Shown here in pieces: positions 8,311-20,626 of a stretch of 64,000 bases of DNA. Position numbers and translations under genes: made by a program. This DNA comes from Thraustochytrium sp. TN22 (lineage: Eukaryota > Sar > Bigyra > Thraustochytrida > Thraustochytriidae). The stretch lies in NCBI GenBank assembly GCA_013306675.1, contig JABLUY010000013.1:187494-251493 (forward strand), given 5' to 3'. Each line of letters opens with the position of its first letter. Within the stretch, counting starts at the first letter, position 1. The notes beneath the pieces were generated by a model. That model saw only the letters and a list, made by a program, of their open reading frames with translations. It did not search any database and was not told the origin of the DNA.

Positions 8311-11300
8311 ATGGACTTTCTGGGCGGGCTGGGCGCGGGCGGCAGCGGCAGCGGCAGCGGCGACGGCGATGCCGCAGCGGCCGCGGCGGCGGTGGCGGCG
8401 GTGGCGGCCGCGACGTCGGACGCGGAGAGGCAGGACGCGGCAGACGCACTCAAGCGGCTCGCCTTCGGGGCGCCGCGCGCGGGCGGGGCGGCCGCGGCGC
8501 GGCGCGCGGACAAGCGCGCGCTCGGCGAGAGCTTCCCGGCGCTCTTCGAACTCGTGGCGAGAGATGACCTGGAGGATGAGGTGCGACAGACCGTGCTGGA
8601 CGTGCTCAACTTGGCCTGCGACGCGGAGGAGCCGGAGGACCAGCAGGGCGACCAGGGGGGCGGCGCGACGGCGGCCGCCGGCCGCGGTGCGGTGAGCTTC
8701 GCGTGGCTCGAGGCGCCGCTGGCCAATACGGACCGCATCTTGAGCGAGCGCGCTTGGGTGGAGAGCCTGCTGGAGGCGCTGGCGCGGCCGGAACAGTGGA
8801 CGCGGCTCGCAACGATCCAGCTACTGACAACGCTGCGAAACAATCGGCCCGAGCAGATGGAGAGCGCCGTGGAGGCTACGCCGGCGGGCATGCAGCACCT
8901 GGTGGACGTGCTGGACGACGGGGAGGAGGCGGTGCGCAACGAGATGCTACTGCTGCTGCGCTCGCTCACAGAAAACAACGAGCAGCTGCAGAACTTCGTG
9001 GCCTTCCGCGACGGCTTCGCCAAGCTCTTCCAGATCATCGAGATCGAGCAGGAGTACGACAACGATATGATCGTTGTGGACTGCCTCACGATCATGAACT
9101 GGGTGCTGCGCGGGAATCCTCTCACGCAAAAGCTGTTCGCACAGAGCGGCTGCCTGCCGCGGCTTGCTGGCGTGCTGGCGCTGCCGCGCGCGCGGCGGCG
9201 CGAGAGCAATGCGGGTGCGCACGGTCTCGAGGATGGCGGCGGCGGCGCAGGCGCAGGCGCAGGCGCAGGCGCCCACGCCCCACTCAGCGCCACCGAGGTA
9301 GACACCGAGTGCAGCCCGGTGCGCCTGCACTACATGCGTCAGGCGATGGAGCTGATCTCCAACCTCGTATCGGGTCTCTGCCCGGCGCCCGTGCTGGACC
9401 AGCCCTGGTTCGACCCAGACGGCGACTTCGTGCTGCGCACCTCGCACCCGGATGACGTGCTGGCCGCCGTCGTGGAGCGACACAGCCGCCAACAGCAGCG
9501 CGCGGGGTCCAGCGCTGCCATGTCCTCCGGCGAGGAGGAGGAGATCCGCCGCCGTCACGTGGCGCAGCTGCGCGAGATGCAGGCCACCGTGGGCGGCTGC
9601 CTCGAGGTCGTGGAGGCGATCGCACAGCTGGCGCTCGGGCTGCCGTCCGACACCGACCTGCGCGCCCGCCAGCACAGCTTCGGCAGCGGCTCGCTCGACG
9701 AGGATCCTGATGGAGACGCCCTCGTGTCGTGGGGCGAGCTGCGCCAGCAGGCCTTCTTCCTGCTCGGCGATATGGTGAGCGCCAACGAGGAGGTGACCAC
9801 GCAGATTCTGCACATGCAGGTCGTCGCGCCCGCCAATAGCGCGCTGGCCTCGGCCTCGGCCGCCGCGGTGCAGTTCAATCGCGCCGCACGCAGCGCCGAT
9901 CCAGGCGCCGGCCCGGGCCCGCGCGAGGAGCTTGTGCCCACGAGGTCCACGGTTGCGTGCGGCGCCGCGCTGCTGGCGCTGCACGCGGGCTCCGTGGAAG
10001 AAAAGGCCGCCGCGAGCTACTTCTTCGAGTGCATGCTGTACGGCAACCCGACTGTGCAGATCAGCGTCGTGGGCCACGCGCTCACGCCGCCGCCAGAGAC
10101 GGTGATGGACCAGCGCTTTTCGGCGCTTGTCGCGCCGCCCGCGGGCCGCCTGCTCGCCGAGGCGCTCTCAGACGCCACCGTGCTGGCCGTCGCCTCGGCC
10201 CATGAGGGCGCAGATGCCGCGGCGGCGGACCCGCTGCAGGCGCAAGATATCGAGGCGCGCGAGGTTGAGGCCGCCGCCGTGCACGCGCGCGCCGGCCGCC
10301 TGGTGGAGACGCTCCTACGCGACAACGCCACCTGCCAGGAGCTCGCGCTACGCATTCCGACGGGCGCGCCACAGGCTGGCTTCAAGCGCGCCGCCGCCGG
10401 AGTGGCCGCGGGGACGACTGCGGGGGCTGGCGCCGCCAATGGGAGCGACGCGCTGGTCGAAGGCGAGTTCTTTGACATCTTTCTGCGCGACTTGGCGCAG
10501 GCCATGCGTGCGCTCGCGACCGTGCGCAGGCCGCGCCTCAAGACCTGCGTCGTTGCGCTCTTCCGCGTGCTTGTGCTCTGGATCGACGCATGCAGTGTCG
10601 TTGCCGAGAAGCTGCTGGCCTCGGCTACCGGCCTCGTGCTCTTCGACGCGGCCGCCGGGGCGCTTGGCCCGGCGCGAACCGCGCGCGAAGACGCGGACAT
10701 CGAGGGCCTCGCGGCGCTCTGTGTCGGCCTCAGCCTACGCACCGTGCAAAAGCCCAAGCCGCGCGCCGACATTCTGAACCTCATCTCGGGCCGCATCGGG
10801 TTCGAGGTCTTCTCGGACCGCATCGCGCGCCTCGAGCGCTCGCCCGACCTCAAGCTCGCCGGCATGTCCCGCCGCGCGCGCCAGCAGCACCAGAAGCAGC
10901 ACCGCGGCCGCCTCACCGAGGCCGACCTGCTCCAGCAGCTTCCGCCTTACGACAAGCGCTTTTACGACAGGGTGCTCAAGACTGCCGAGGCAATCCAGGA
11001 GACCATCATTTCGCTGTACACACGCAAGCCGGGCGACCAAGAGCCCAGCACGGCGTCTGCCGACGCCGAGGACCCGGCTGTGCTGCGCGAAAAGAACGAG
11101 AATCTTGTCCGCGTCGGCGAGCAGTACAAGGAGATCATCCGGATGCAGGACAAGGAGCTCGGCCAGCTACGCAAGGTCGTCAAGGCGCACAACCTCGACG
11201 GCAGCGCCAGCACTGACATGGCCGACGCGCAGGAGCTCAAGGCCCTGCGCCGTACCATCGATAACCTGCAGCAGGACAAGGACAACTTGGCCACCGACCT

Positions 11301-12003
11301 CGGCGCCCTCCGCGCGACCTCGGCGGATCAGGCTCGCCAGCTCGAGGAAGCGAACCGCGAGCTGGAGCAGCTGCGCGCCGCCGTCGCAGCGGCTGCCTCC
11401 AACACCAACGCGCACGCGAAGGCACAAGGGATGGTGGCCGCGTCGCATGCTACTGCTCCGCCGGCCGCGAACTCGGCGTTGACATCCGGAGCCGAGGTGG
11501 ACCGGATGCTCACGGCCACCCTGGACGCCTTCCGCGACCAGGTTCCGCTCTCTGCCATGGCCACGCTCGCGCTCCTCGCCCAGGCGGCGCGTCAAGCGGG
11601 CGCGCAAGGCGAACCCTTCGAGGCGTGGCTGCAGGCCGCCGCGGACCTGGCGGCCGCCTTCTCAGAATACGAAACGGCACTTCGCATCCTCGACCAGGGC
11701 GAGGGCGACGCCGCGACGCAGCAGCGCCGCGACCTTTTGGAGCGCCGTGCGCAGGAGTCGGGCGAGGCAAGCCCACAGGACGCCCAGGGGGGTGATCTTG
11801 GCGAGGACTACCGACGCCTCCTCCTTCTGCTCGCCAACCAGGAGATGGACCGCTTCTCACTCCTCGAGAAGTTGCGTCAGCTCGGCGGCGAGGACGCGGA
11901 GCGCACATTTCTGCGCGAAAGCGCAGCGAACCTGCACGACGCACTCTTCGCGTCTGACGACCATGCCGGCGCGCCTAGCCGCGGACGGCAACCAGCATCC
12001 TAA
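8311..12003 (+). CDS. USO1: Uso1/p115-type vesicle tethering factor
   Basis: The 1230-residue product resembles general vesicular transport factor p115, which tethers COPI and COPII vesicles at the Golgi and binds Rab1 and golgins. The N-terminus MDFLGGL matches the usual MNFLRG-type start, which supports the ATG at 8311. Residues 1-900 form an armadillo-like head; the stretch with NNRPEQMESAV, RNEMLLLLRSLT and NFVAFRDGFAKLFQII matches the p115 head closely. A coiled coil with the family segment YKEIIRMQDKELGQLRK occupies about 930-1050. A further helical region follows in place of the usual short acidic tail. Low-complexity insertions, such as the Gly-Ala run near 9235-9275, lengthen the head relative to the ~960-residue animal protein. 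It ends 197 bp from a convergent gene. No intron is needed. Confidence 0.88.
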   Translation: MDFLGGLGAGGSGSGSGDGDAAAAAAAVAAVAAATSDAERQDAADALKRLAFGAPRAGGAAAARRADKRALGESFPALFELVARDDLEDEVRQTVLDVLNLACDAEEPEDQQGDQGGGATAAAGRGAVSFAWLEAPLANTDRILSERAWVESLLEALARPEQWTRLATIQLLTTLRNNRPEQMESAVEATPAGMQHLVDVLDDGEEAVRNEMLLLLRSLTENNEQLQNFVAFRDGFAKLFQIIEIEQEYDNDMIVVDCLTIMNWVLRGNPLTQKLFAQSGCLPRLAGVLALPRARRRESNAGAHGLEDGGGGAGAGAGAGAHAPLSATEVDTECSPVRLHYMRQAMELISNLVSGLCPAPVLDQPWFDPDGDFVLRTSHPDDVLAAVVERHSRQQQRAGSSAAMSSGEEEEIRRRHVAQLREMQATVGGCLEVVEAIAQLALGLPSDTDLRARQHSFGSGSLDEDPDGDALVSWGELRQQAFFLLGDMVSANEEVTTQILHMQVVAPANSALASASAAAVQFNRAARSADPGAGPGPREELVPTRSTVACGAALLALHAGSVEEKAAASYFFECMLYGNPTVQISVVGHALTPPPETVMDQRFSALVAPPAGRLLAEALSDATVLAVASAHEGADAAAADPLQAQDIEAREVEAAAVHARAGRLVETLLRDNATCQELALRIPTGAPQAGFKRAAAGVAAGTTAGAGAANGSDALVEGEFFDIFLRDLAQAMRALATVRRPRLKTCVVALFRVLVLWIDACSVVAEKLLASATGLVLFDAAAGALGPARTAREDADIEGLAALCVGLSLRTVQKPKPRADILNLISGRIGFEVFSDRIARLERSPDLKLAGMSRRARQQHQKQHRGRLTEADLLQQLPPYDKRFYDRVLKTAEAIQETIISLYTRKPGDQEPSTASADAEDPAVLREKNENLVRVGEQYKEIIRMQDKELGQLRKVVKAHNLDGSASTDMADAQELKALRRTIDNLQQDKDNLATDLGALRATSADQARQLEEANRELEQLRAAVAAAASNTNAHAKAQGMVAASHATAPPAANSALTSGAEVDRMLTATLDAFRDQVPLSAMATLALLAQAARQAGAQGEPFEAWLQAAADLAAAFSEYETALRILDQGEGDAATQQRRDLLERRAQESGEASPQDAQGGDLGEDYRRLLLLLANQEMDRFSLLEKLRQLGGEDAERTFLRESAANLHDALFASDDHAGAPSRGRQPAS

Positions 12004-12200
12004 CCTAATCCAAAGATAACAACATCTTCACCTCTGTAGTCGCCTTATGCGGAGCGGAGAGAGAGAGAGCCCCATCGGCTGCGATGGCGCCGTGTGGCGC
12101 GGGGAAGCGGCGCGAGAACGTGGCTGCAACACATGAGCCCGTGAACCCTCCCTCATGAATAGGGGAAAAGCGCCCAGTGTACTACGTCATCATGGCTTGC

Positions 12201-15200
12201 TTAGAGGAGGCCGGTGACCTTGCTGTTTGCGAGGTTCTTGTTCTGCAGGCAATGCTGTCGCAGGTTTTGGACCCAGAACTCCTTCTTCTCCATGTTGTTG
12301 GCAACCAAATAGGTGCGAACGCGCTTGCCGAACTGGTTCTGCGCGAAGTCCGCGAGCGCCTTGGAGGTCTGCGACAGCAGGTCCTCCTCGGAGTCGCCGA
12401 CAGCGGCAGGGTCCGCGCCGGCCTCGTCGGAGCGCAGCCGGTAGCGCTCCGGGTGCTCGATCACAAAGGTACAGTCGAGCGTGCCGCCTGAGACGCCGCG
12501 GCGGGCGAGGAAATTGGCGTCTGCCGACCCGGGCTCGATCGAGGACACCTCAAAGAGCTCGCCGAAGCCGCCCTGCGCAACGCGCATGAGCATGTCGTCC
12601 TTGTCGAGCCAGAACATGAGCTGGTGGTGCGCGATGGCAAAATAAAAGCGGCGCCACTGCTTGCGGCCGCTCTGCAAGACGCGCAAATGACCAAAGGCCT
12701 TGCAGTCCGACTCCGATACGATGAACTTGCTCTCCTGCGCCTCGCGCGAACGGTTCTGCTTCATCTGGTTGCGCAAGCCGGCCAAAGCACGATCTCGCAC
12801 GCCCTGGTAAATGCGGTTGCCCACGCTTTTTGGCGCGTCGGTGCTCTCCACGCGCTTCTCATCTGAGATGAAGTCGTTGGCAGACCCGCCCTTGGAGTAG
12901 CCAAGAGCGCCTAGCAGCGGCCCGTTCGTGTACAATTCGACAAGGTCGTCGTTCGTGGGAACCAGCGACATGAAGTGCTTGAACTTGACCACCATGACGC
13001 CGAGCGGCCGGAAGCGCTCCGTGAAGAGGAAGAGCCCGACGAAGAGCACGATGAAGCGGGACGGCACGACGAGAAAGAGCGCGAGCAAGAAGACCATCAG
13101 CTTCATCATGAAGTGCGTCTTGCGCGGGTGCGTCCAGTTGAAGAGGTTGCGGAACTGCTCCAGCGAGTTGTTGATGCCGAACAAAAAGTCCTGGAAGATC
13201 TGCATGTTCTTGAGCAGCAGTTTGGACTGCTCGATGAAGCCACCCTTGTCCGCCTTCTTGGCCTCTTCCGCCGCGCGGTAGGTTTCCTCGGCGTCTGGAT
13301 CGGGGAGGACCACCTGCGCTCGAACGAGGATCTCGCCAAATGGCGGACCTTGCCGGCGCCAGTCAAAGTGCAGGTCCGTGTTGGCCATGGTGATGCGATG
13401 CGACGCCTCGCTCTCCGTCCGGCCGCTCGCCGTGGAAGAGCTGCCGGCCGCGAGGAAGAGCCCGCTGCTGCCGCGCCGCCCGCTGCTCACACTATCCGGA
13501 CCAACGGATGATGTCGTCGAATCCATGGTGTCCACGCGTTGGACAGCGCCCCGCGCGTCCTCATCGTCGTCGTCCTCCTCCTCATCGTCGTCGTTGGCAC
13601 CGCCGATCTCCTCCAAAATGTTGTGGACCTCGTCCTCGTCGCCCTCGCCGCCACCGTCCTCGTCCTCGTCCCCGTCCTCGTCCTCGTCTTCGTCCTCTCC
13701 TGCTTCCGGCACGCCACCGAAGATACTCGCAGCGCCGCCGCGGGCCCACTGGCCCAGCCTGGAAAAGGGCGACTTCTTGATGAGCAGCGACGGCTTGCTC
13801 AGCGAGGGCCGACGGAGGCCGGTCCGGCTCGACGGAACCTGCGGAGCCAGCCTGTTCCGCGCGACGCGGCCCTGTGCAACCGACCATAGCTGCTTGTCCG
13901 CCTTGCTGCGATCGAAGCGGAGCCCAAGCGGAATCCAGCGCTCCACAATGGGCTGCTCGTTCGCGCTATCGTCCGGGATGAGCGTCGAGAGCGGAATACT
14001 GGCGCGGCCAATAAAGTCGCGGTGCGTGTAATCGTCCTCGTCGAAGACGTCCAGCACCAGGGTGCTCTCCAGGCAGCTCCACGGCTCGGCCGAAAGCGTC
14101 GTGCGCTCCTTGGCGGTGGAGATCCGCAGGCCCTCCAGCGCAGGATGATCCCCTGTGTCGGCATCATCTGGCGGCTCGTCATACTCGTCACCTGCCGCGG
14201 CGCTCGTGGCGCTCTTGCCGCTTGCGCGCCGCTGCGAGCCATCCCCGGAGCCCAGCGCCCGTATTGCGATCGCATCAACCTCCGCACCGTCGCCGAGCTT
14301 TGGGTCGCGGTAGCTGTGCTGCACGCCGCGCAGAGAGAGGGAGAGCAAAATCTCGCCCACCACGCGCCAGCATAGGAGCGGACCTTCTTGTATCGGGCTG
14401 CGTGTCGGGCTGCGTGGATCGTCCGTGGCCGCGGTGGCCGCGGTCCTGGGCTCGTCACTCGGCAAAGCCTCATCCAGGACCTCGAGCGGGAACCAGTGGT
14501 TCAGACTCGCGTCGCGGCCGAGGCTGGCCAGCAGCTTCAGCGGAACGAAGGCGTAGGCCACCTCCGCCATGCCAGACTTGGTCCCGCGCTCCGGGTTCGA
14601 CAGCGAGGTGAGCGTGACGACAAGGGCGTCAGCCGGGTCGAGCAGAAAATCGTGGCCCATTCGCAGCTGCTCGTTCCACTTGGGATTCAGGAATCCGCGC
14701 GCCGTGTTGGTGGACATGGGAGGCGGCAAATTGCTCTCCTGCGTGCGCAAGATATCATGGAGCACCTTTTTGTCGAGCGGCGAAAAGGCGGCCTCGTCAA
14801 TGAGCTGGCGTTCTCGCTCGCGGCGCGCCGCCGTGCCGGCGTGCTCGAGCCAGCCCAGTCCGGGCAGCCAACTGAACTCCGCCGGCGATGCCACCGGCCC
14901 GCTGCCGGTGGACATGTGTCGATACAGGTCATACGGCTGGCCGGCGCTGGACTGCGAGCTAGTGAGGGAGTCGTGACGGCCGCCGCGGTCCACCGTGGGA
15001 ACCGCGCCGTTGCCGCTGTGCAGCAGCGGTTGCTGCGGCTGCTCGGCCGCGCTGTTGTACGGACTGTCGACGTCGCCACTGCCCGTGGTGAGGGAGCGCA
15101 CGCGCTCCGCCATCTCTTCCTCGTCGCCGGAGGAGCGCCGGCGCTGGAAGGAGCGCCGGTGCATGAGGTTGGCCATGCCGAAGGAGTCCGTGCTGCGCGT

Positions 15201-18200
15201 GCGCGCGTGGTGCTGCGCCTGGCGCTGCGACTGGAAAATGGCGCACGGCACCACACGCGTGGTGACCTGAAAGGCGGTGTGCGCCTTGTGCGACGGACGC
15301 GGCAGGTCGGCGCGCACGATGCCGCGCGTGCCGACGACGCGGACCTGGAGCTCCGGCTTGCTGAGCAGCTCGCGGCTGACAAAGGTCTCAAACGCCGGGA
15401 CGCGCGTGCCGTCGCGCGAGCTGCGCCACTGGATCAGCGAGGAGCCCTGGTGCGACTTGAAGCCGATGATGGAGTCGCCCCAGTCCGGGTTGAGCGTCTT
15501 GTAGACGGTACGCGTGCGGCCGAGCTTGACCTCCAGGGGCTTGCCGCTGCCGGCGCCGCGCACGAGCGAGACGTTGACGAGCGGATCCGAGGAGCCGTTC
15601 TTGTCCATGGCCGTCAGGTTGCGGCCGGCAATAACCGTCACAAGCAGGCGCGCCTTGGTGTCCTTCTCGCCGACGCCGGATTTTTGCAGCAGGGCCGACG
15701 CGAAGCGACCGTACGTGCGGTCCGTATGGCGCTTGATGATGAAGACGAGCGTGACAAAGGGGAAGACGGCCAGCAGGCGCGACGACCAAAAGTCGAGGGT
15801 GCACACCACGACCAGCACAGCGACGCCGAGCGCGCTCGTGGGCGGGTCCTTCCAGTTCAGCATGTATTCAATGGCGCCGAACACGCTCATGAAGCTGTTG
15901 AAGAGAGCCATGGAGCGCTGCACCTCATGCCGCAGGCGTGCCACGGTGAAGGGTTTGGACGCGTGCCGCGACGGGTTCGCGTGCGTGGAGAGCGAGCCGG
16001 ACATGAGCTTCTCTTCAAAGTGCATGGCGAGCCGCAGGCTTCCCTGCTTCTTGCCCTTGCTATCCTTGATGAGGAGCTTCACGGGCTCCAAGCGCGCCGC
16101 CTCGGTGAGCAGCGGGTGGTTGAAGATCGTGCTGGCTTCCAGCTCAATGAGGTCGTTGATGCCCACCGAGGCGGAACCCATGAGCTTGAGCGGCTTTGAG
16201 CTCGAGCCGAGCATGGGGACTGGCACGTTCCAAACCTCGATGACCACGGGCGTGAACATGTCGCGCACCGGGAAGCGAAACTGGCAGTCATCCGGGTCGA
16301 AGACCACGTTCACCACGCCCGGGAAGGTCTGCGTGAGCATCTGCTTCTCGCCGTACTTGACCACGCACCGCAGGTTGTAGTTGAAGTCGTTGGTGTCCAT
16401 CTTGAGCTTGATAAAGTTCATCTCCACGTTGCCCAGAGTGGGCTTGAGGAACTCCATCACGCTCACGAGCCGCACCGAGACGTGCATCTCGGCCTCGTCC
16501 ACGGACAGCCTGGCGAAGTTGTCTCGCTGCTGTGAACCGGAGCGCTCTCGGGGCATGTGCGAGGATCCGCTGCCTGGACTCGTGCTGAAGGGGGAGTAAA
16601 ACGGGCTCAGGTCGCGGCCCAACATGTGCAACTGGCACCAGCCCTGCACGGCCTTCTCCGGCGTCTGCAAAAGCTCCTCGAGGCTCATGCGAAAGTGCGC
16701 CACCGGCTCGCCGGTCTCGGCCATGCACACGAAAATGTGCAGGCGCTCGTCAAGCTCGAAGGGGTCCAACGCGTCAAAGTAGAGCTCCTCGTGCACAACG
16801 ACGTGCCCATGCACCATCTTGCAGGCGCTGGTCTCGAGCTGGTTCGAGGCCAGGAGCGCGCGCACGAAGACCTTGCTGCGCGCCTGGTCCGGAGCGGCGC
16901 TGTCTAGGCCCTTGGCGCGGTTCACGCGTACCACGAGCTTCTCGCGCGGCATGAGGCGGGTCTCGGCGACCGGGTGCAGTTCAATCGCCAGCCGGATGCG
17001 CGGCCGCCCGCCACTCGCGCCGCTGCTCAGCCCCGGGCCAAAGCTGTCGTGCAGGGCGCGGCGCAGACCGGCAAAGGCGGCCGGGTCGGCCCCGCCCTCC
17101 ACCTCGTCGAGGTCGAACCACGCGTGCAACTGCTTGCCATCGCGGTCGATGTAGCCTAGGCGGTCCACGATGAAGCCGATATCGATCGTGGTGACGGCCA
17201 GAATCTGGCCGCCCATCTTGTCCTTGCCGGCGTCGACCGCAGCGCTGCGCTCGCGGTCCGCGGACGAGGCCGCTGGCGACCGCACGGTGACCAAGATGCG
17301 GTCCTGCCGACACAGCGCCAGTGCGCCCGGAACGGCAGACTCCGAGAACTCAAAGCGCTCCTTGTACAGCGGGTTGCTCGTGCCCTTGACGGTGCGCGTT
17401 CGCTTCGTCTCCCCAGCGCAGGTCACAGTGGCAAATGTCGTGCTCATGCCTCTCTCGTCCGTGGTAGGCAGGTCGCGGGCGCCGATGACATGCACCCGCG
17501 CCTTGTAAAACCAGACCTTGCCATTATACATCTTGAACTGCGCCGCCTTGGAGGTGGCCACCGAGTCCAAGACGCCCCGGGTGGAGGAGTCGCTGCGCTG
17601 CAGTCGGTTGAGCGCAAGTGGCCTCTCCACGCTCGGAGTTTCCACGACGTAGGAGATTTGCAGCTGAATCTCTCCCAGGTCGCCGGCCGCCTGGTCGCGC
17701 ACCACGGTCTGCGCAGTCTCCTGGCCCTGGAAATGCGGCACGCAGCTCTTGTGCTTGAGCGCATACCAGACCGGCTCGCTGTCCACGCCCATGACGCTCC
17801 AGAGCGGGATCTGCAGGTACCCTAGGTCGTCGTCGCGCAGGATGCGATCGTGGTCTTTGACGCTGATGAGAATATCATCCGTCTCGGTGATGATCTCCTG
17901 ACGTTTGCCAAACTCGAAGCGCTCGTTCCACACCGGGTTCAAAGTGCGCTTCTTGATGGCCGTGCGACGTGACGCCTTGCGCACCGTGACGATGACGTAC
18001 GGATCGCTCTTTCCGTTGGCATCCGCGGCGATGATGTTGCGAGCCTGGATCACGCGCACCTCCAACTGTGTATGCGCCGACGCATATCGCGCGCGCCAGG
18101 CCTTGCACGCCTCGAAGCTCTCCTCAAATTGCGAGTCGCGCGAGAGAAGCTGCTGGATGGGCTTTTGTAGGTGGAGGTCCTGCGTTGGGAGGCGCTCGAT

Positions 18201-20626
18201 CTTCGCTGCCTCCTCCAGAACCTCCTCTTCCGCGAGGCCAGCGAAGTAGGAAAGCCTGATTTTGATCTCGCCTCGCACCGTCTCCATGCCGGGGCTGCAC
18301 TGCAGCGAGTACCACTTGGCCCGCGTGTTCACCACGCGCGCACTGATCGATTGATATCTGTGGAAGCGCGCGTGGGGCGCGACGGGTGGCGCTTGCGCCG
18401 ACGCAGCCGCCACCAAGGCGGTGCCCACGCCGCTGCCGTGGCCTTGGCGTCCGCTACCGTCCTTGCCTTCGTTCACGGCATCGCCGACACCGGACCCGCT
18501 CCCACCGATCTCTGCGTCGTGCGAGCGCTCCGCCTTGAGCGACTCCAGGTTGTACAGCGAGCGCGTCGAACGCTGTGACATGAGCGACCTGACCGAGTGC
18601 ATCGACGCGATGGACCGCGGGCTGTCGCCGCGCGGCAGGCCGCCTTGCGCGGCCTCGGCGCCCGAGTCCGTGGCGCCCGCCAGCTCCGCGCTGACCGTCT
18701 CCAGGTCGCCGGTGTCAAAGTGATCCTGGGTCTCGCTTGCGGACGCGTCGCTGGCCACATCGCCGCTGCCAGGGCCTCCCTCCTCTTCGTCCTCCTCCGC
18801 TGTGGACGCCAGCGTGTCGCTGCGCTTGGCTCCAGCGAGGTCGTTGGCTTCGTTTTCGTCATCGGCGAGACCCACGGAGGTCGTGCGGGCGCCGCGGGAC
18901 GATGCGCCCTCAGACGCCGCCTCGTCCGCAGATATGGAGGCCTGCGGCCGCGGCAGCTGGTCGCTGCTGCTGTGGTTGTGGTGGTGCGAGACGATGGCCC
19001 AGAGCGGCAGGTCGATGCGGCCCAAATCATCATCGAAGCCGACCGTGTCATGGTCCTTGACCACGATGGTGACCAGGTCATCCAACGAGATGAGCTCTGA
19101 CGGGTGCTCGTCGCCGCCAAACACCACGGTCTCGCCCCAATACGGGGTGAGGCTGCGCGAGATGATCTTCGTCTTGCGCTTGGAGTTCTTCAGCTTGATG
19201 ATGCAGTACGGATCCGAAAGCCCGTTCGCGTCGGCAGCCAGCAGACCGCGGCCCTCGATGATCTCCAGCAGCAGCACCGGCCGGCGGCTCCTCGCGATGC
19301 GCGCCGGGGGCTCGGCGAAATCCTCCAAAATGCTAGACGACGCGCGCCGGCGCCGTCCAGGCTCGCTCGAGTCAACGCTCGGCAGAGGCAGAATGTGATG
19401 TACGCTGGAATCCGGACTTTGCAGCGAGGGCGGGCCAACGACGATGTTGCGTGTCAGCGAGGCTCCCAGCGCCGCCTCGTTCTGCTCGTACACGAGCACG
19501 TCACCGAACGCCCCCTCCTCCTCGTCGTCCAGCAGATCAGCCTCATCATCGTTCACGGCCTCCACCGGCTCATCGCGCCACTCGCCCTCCGCAACAACGC
19601 CCGGGGCGTTGAGATCCAGACCTTGCGCGCTAGCGCCGGACCGGACGATCGCTTCCTGCGTCTTGTGGTGCCGGCCAAGGACATTCTTCAGCCGCGACAG
19701 CGGCGCTGCCGCGTTCAGGCTGATGCCGATGCCGCTTCGCGCCGTCTTGGTGGAGCGCCGCGACCGCATGGACGCAGCATGCGAATAGGCGTCGTGCGAA
19801 GAGCTGTCAGAAAAGACGCTGCGGTCCATCGGCGACAGCGGATCCTCTAGCTCGCCGAGCTCCTCCTCTTGCTGCGTCCAGTGGATGCCCAGGCACAACT
19901 CGCCCTGCGCCGAAGCCATGTTCTCGTAGGGTGACAAGGGGAACCACGCGCGGCCCTCGGCCGTGCCCAGCTCCGAGACTGCGCGCGCCGCGAGCGAGAC
20001 CACGCCCACGGGCGCCGAGCGTTTCAGAGCCAGCGCCATCTTCACGCGCACGACGAGCAGGTCGTCGAAGCTGAGTTGCGACGGTCGCGAGACGGCCCAC
20101 TCCCGAAAGGTTTGGCCCACAAAGGTCACCATGCCTTGGCCTGCGTGTGTGTGCGCTGCGCTGTCAGCAAGACCGATTCGCGCTCGCCGCGCTCCTCATG
20201 ATCGAGCCCTCGAGCCCTCGGGCCCTCGGACCCGCCAACTCGCCCCCGCGCGGCCCCTTGAGCTCCTTCAACCAACGTACCGTCGCTGTCCTCGGCCGCA
20301 ACGACGCGCGTCGTTGAGGTCTTGTGGAGAGCGCTGTTGAGCGACAGCTTGCAGAAGACGTTCTTGCCCACCATCTCGCGCGGCAGGCCGCGCAGCGCCA
20401 GCACGCGCACCACCATGCGCCACGGCCCCGCGCGCTGCAGTCGCGCTGCCACATCCGCGCGCAGCCCTGGCGTGGGCGTCAAACCCGTACCCGGCGAGCC
20501 GTCGCGGCCTGCGGCATCGTCCCCATCCTCGACCTCCGCCGAGTCCTTGCGCTCCAGCGCCTCCAGCCGCGGCGGCGTTGGCAGCGGCGACACCGGCGAC
20601 GACCCTCCCGACGCCGGCGCCTCCAT
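12201..20626 (-). CDS. multi-C2 membrane-tether protein with two hydrophobic hairpins and C-terminal PH domain
   Basis: CDS is 20281..20626 joined to 12201..20140 across one intron; splicing gives 2761 residues. The N-terminal C2 domain is split by the intron (exon 1 ...VVAAEDSD, exon 2 ...MVTFVGQTFREW). Further C2 domains lie near residues 402-500, 808-900, 1000-1130, 1185-1290, 1370-1480 and 1616-1720. Several keep the Ca-binding pattern DANG(L/K)SDPY and DHD. A hydrophobic hairpin lies near 1551-1585 and a second (MKLMVFLLALFLVV...) near 2463-2490, as in MCTP/PRT-C proteins. A C-terminal PH domain spans about 2590-2740. Acidic low-complexity DED runs sit near 2266. The likely role, inferred from MCTP and extended-synaptotagmin families, is Ca- and lipid-dependent tethering of ER to other membranes. 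The size and the PH end are unusual. A ferlin relation is possible, but no FerA/B domains were seen. Confidence 0.85.
20141..20280 (-). other. spliceosomal intron in the C2/PH gene
   Basis: The 140-bp intron starts GTACGT at 20280 and ends ACGCAG at 20141, in phase 1. A CTGAC branch-like site lies about 25 bases before the acceptor. Splicing joins the two halves of the first C2 domain in frame; using the nearer ctgacag acceptor instead would run into a stop after a few codons. Confidence 0.85.

Noticed and set aside
14388-16199. Plus-strand frame of 603 aa inside the C2/PH gene
   Set aside because: It is antisense to intact C2 domains; composition is explained by the coding strand.
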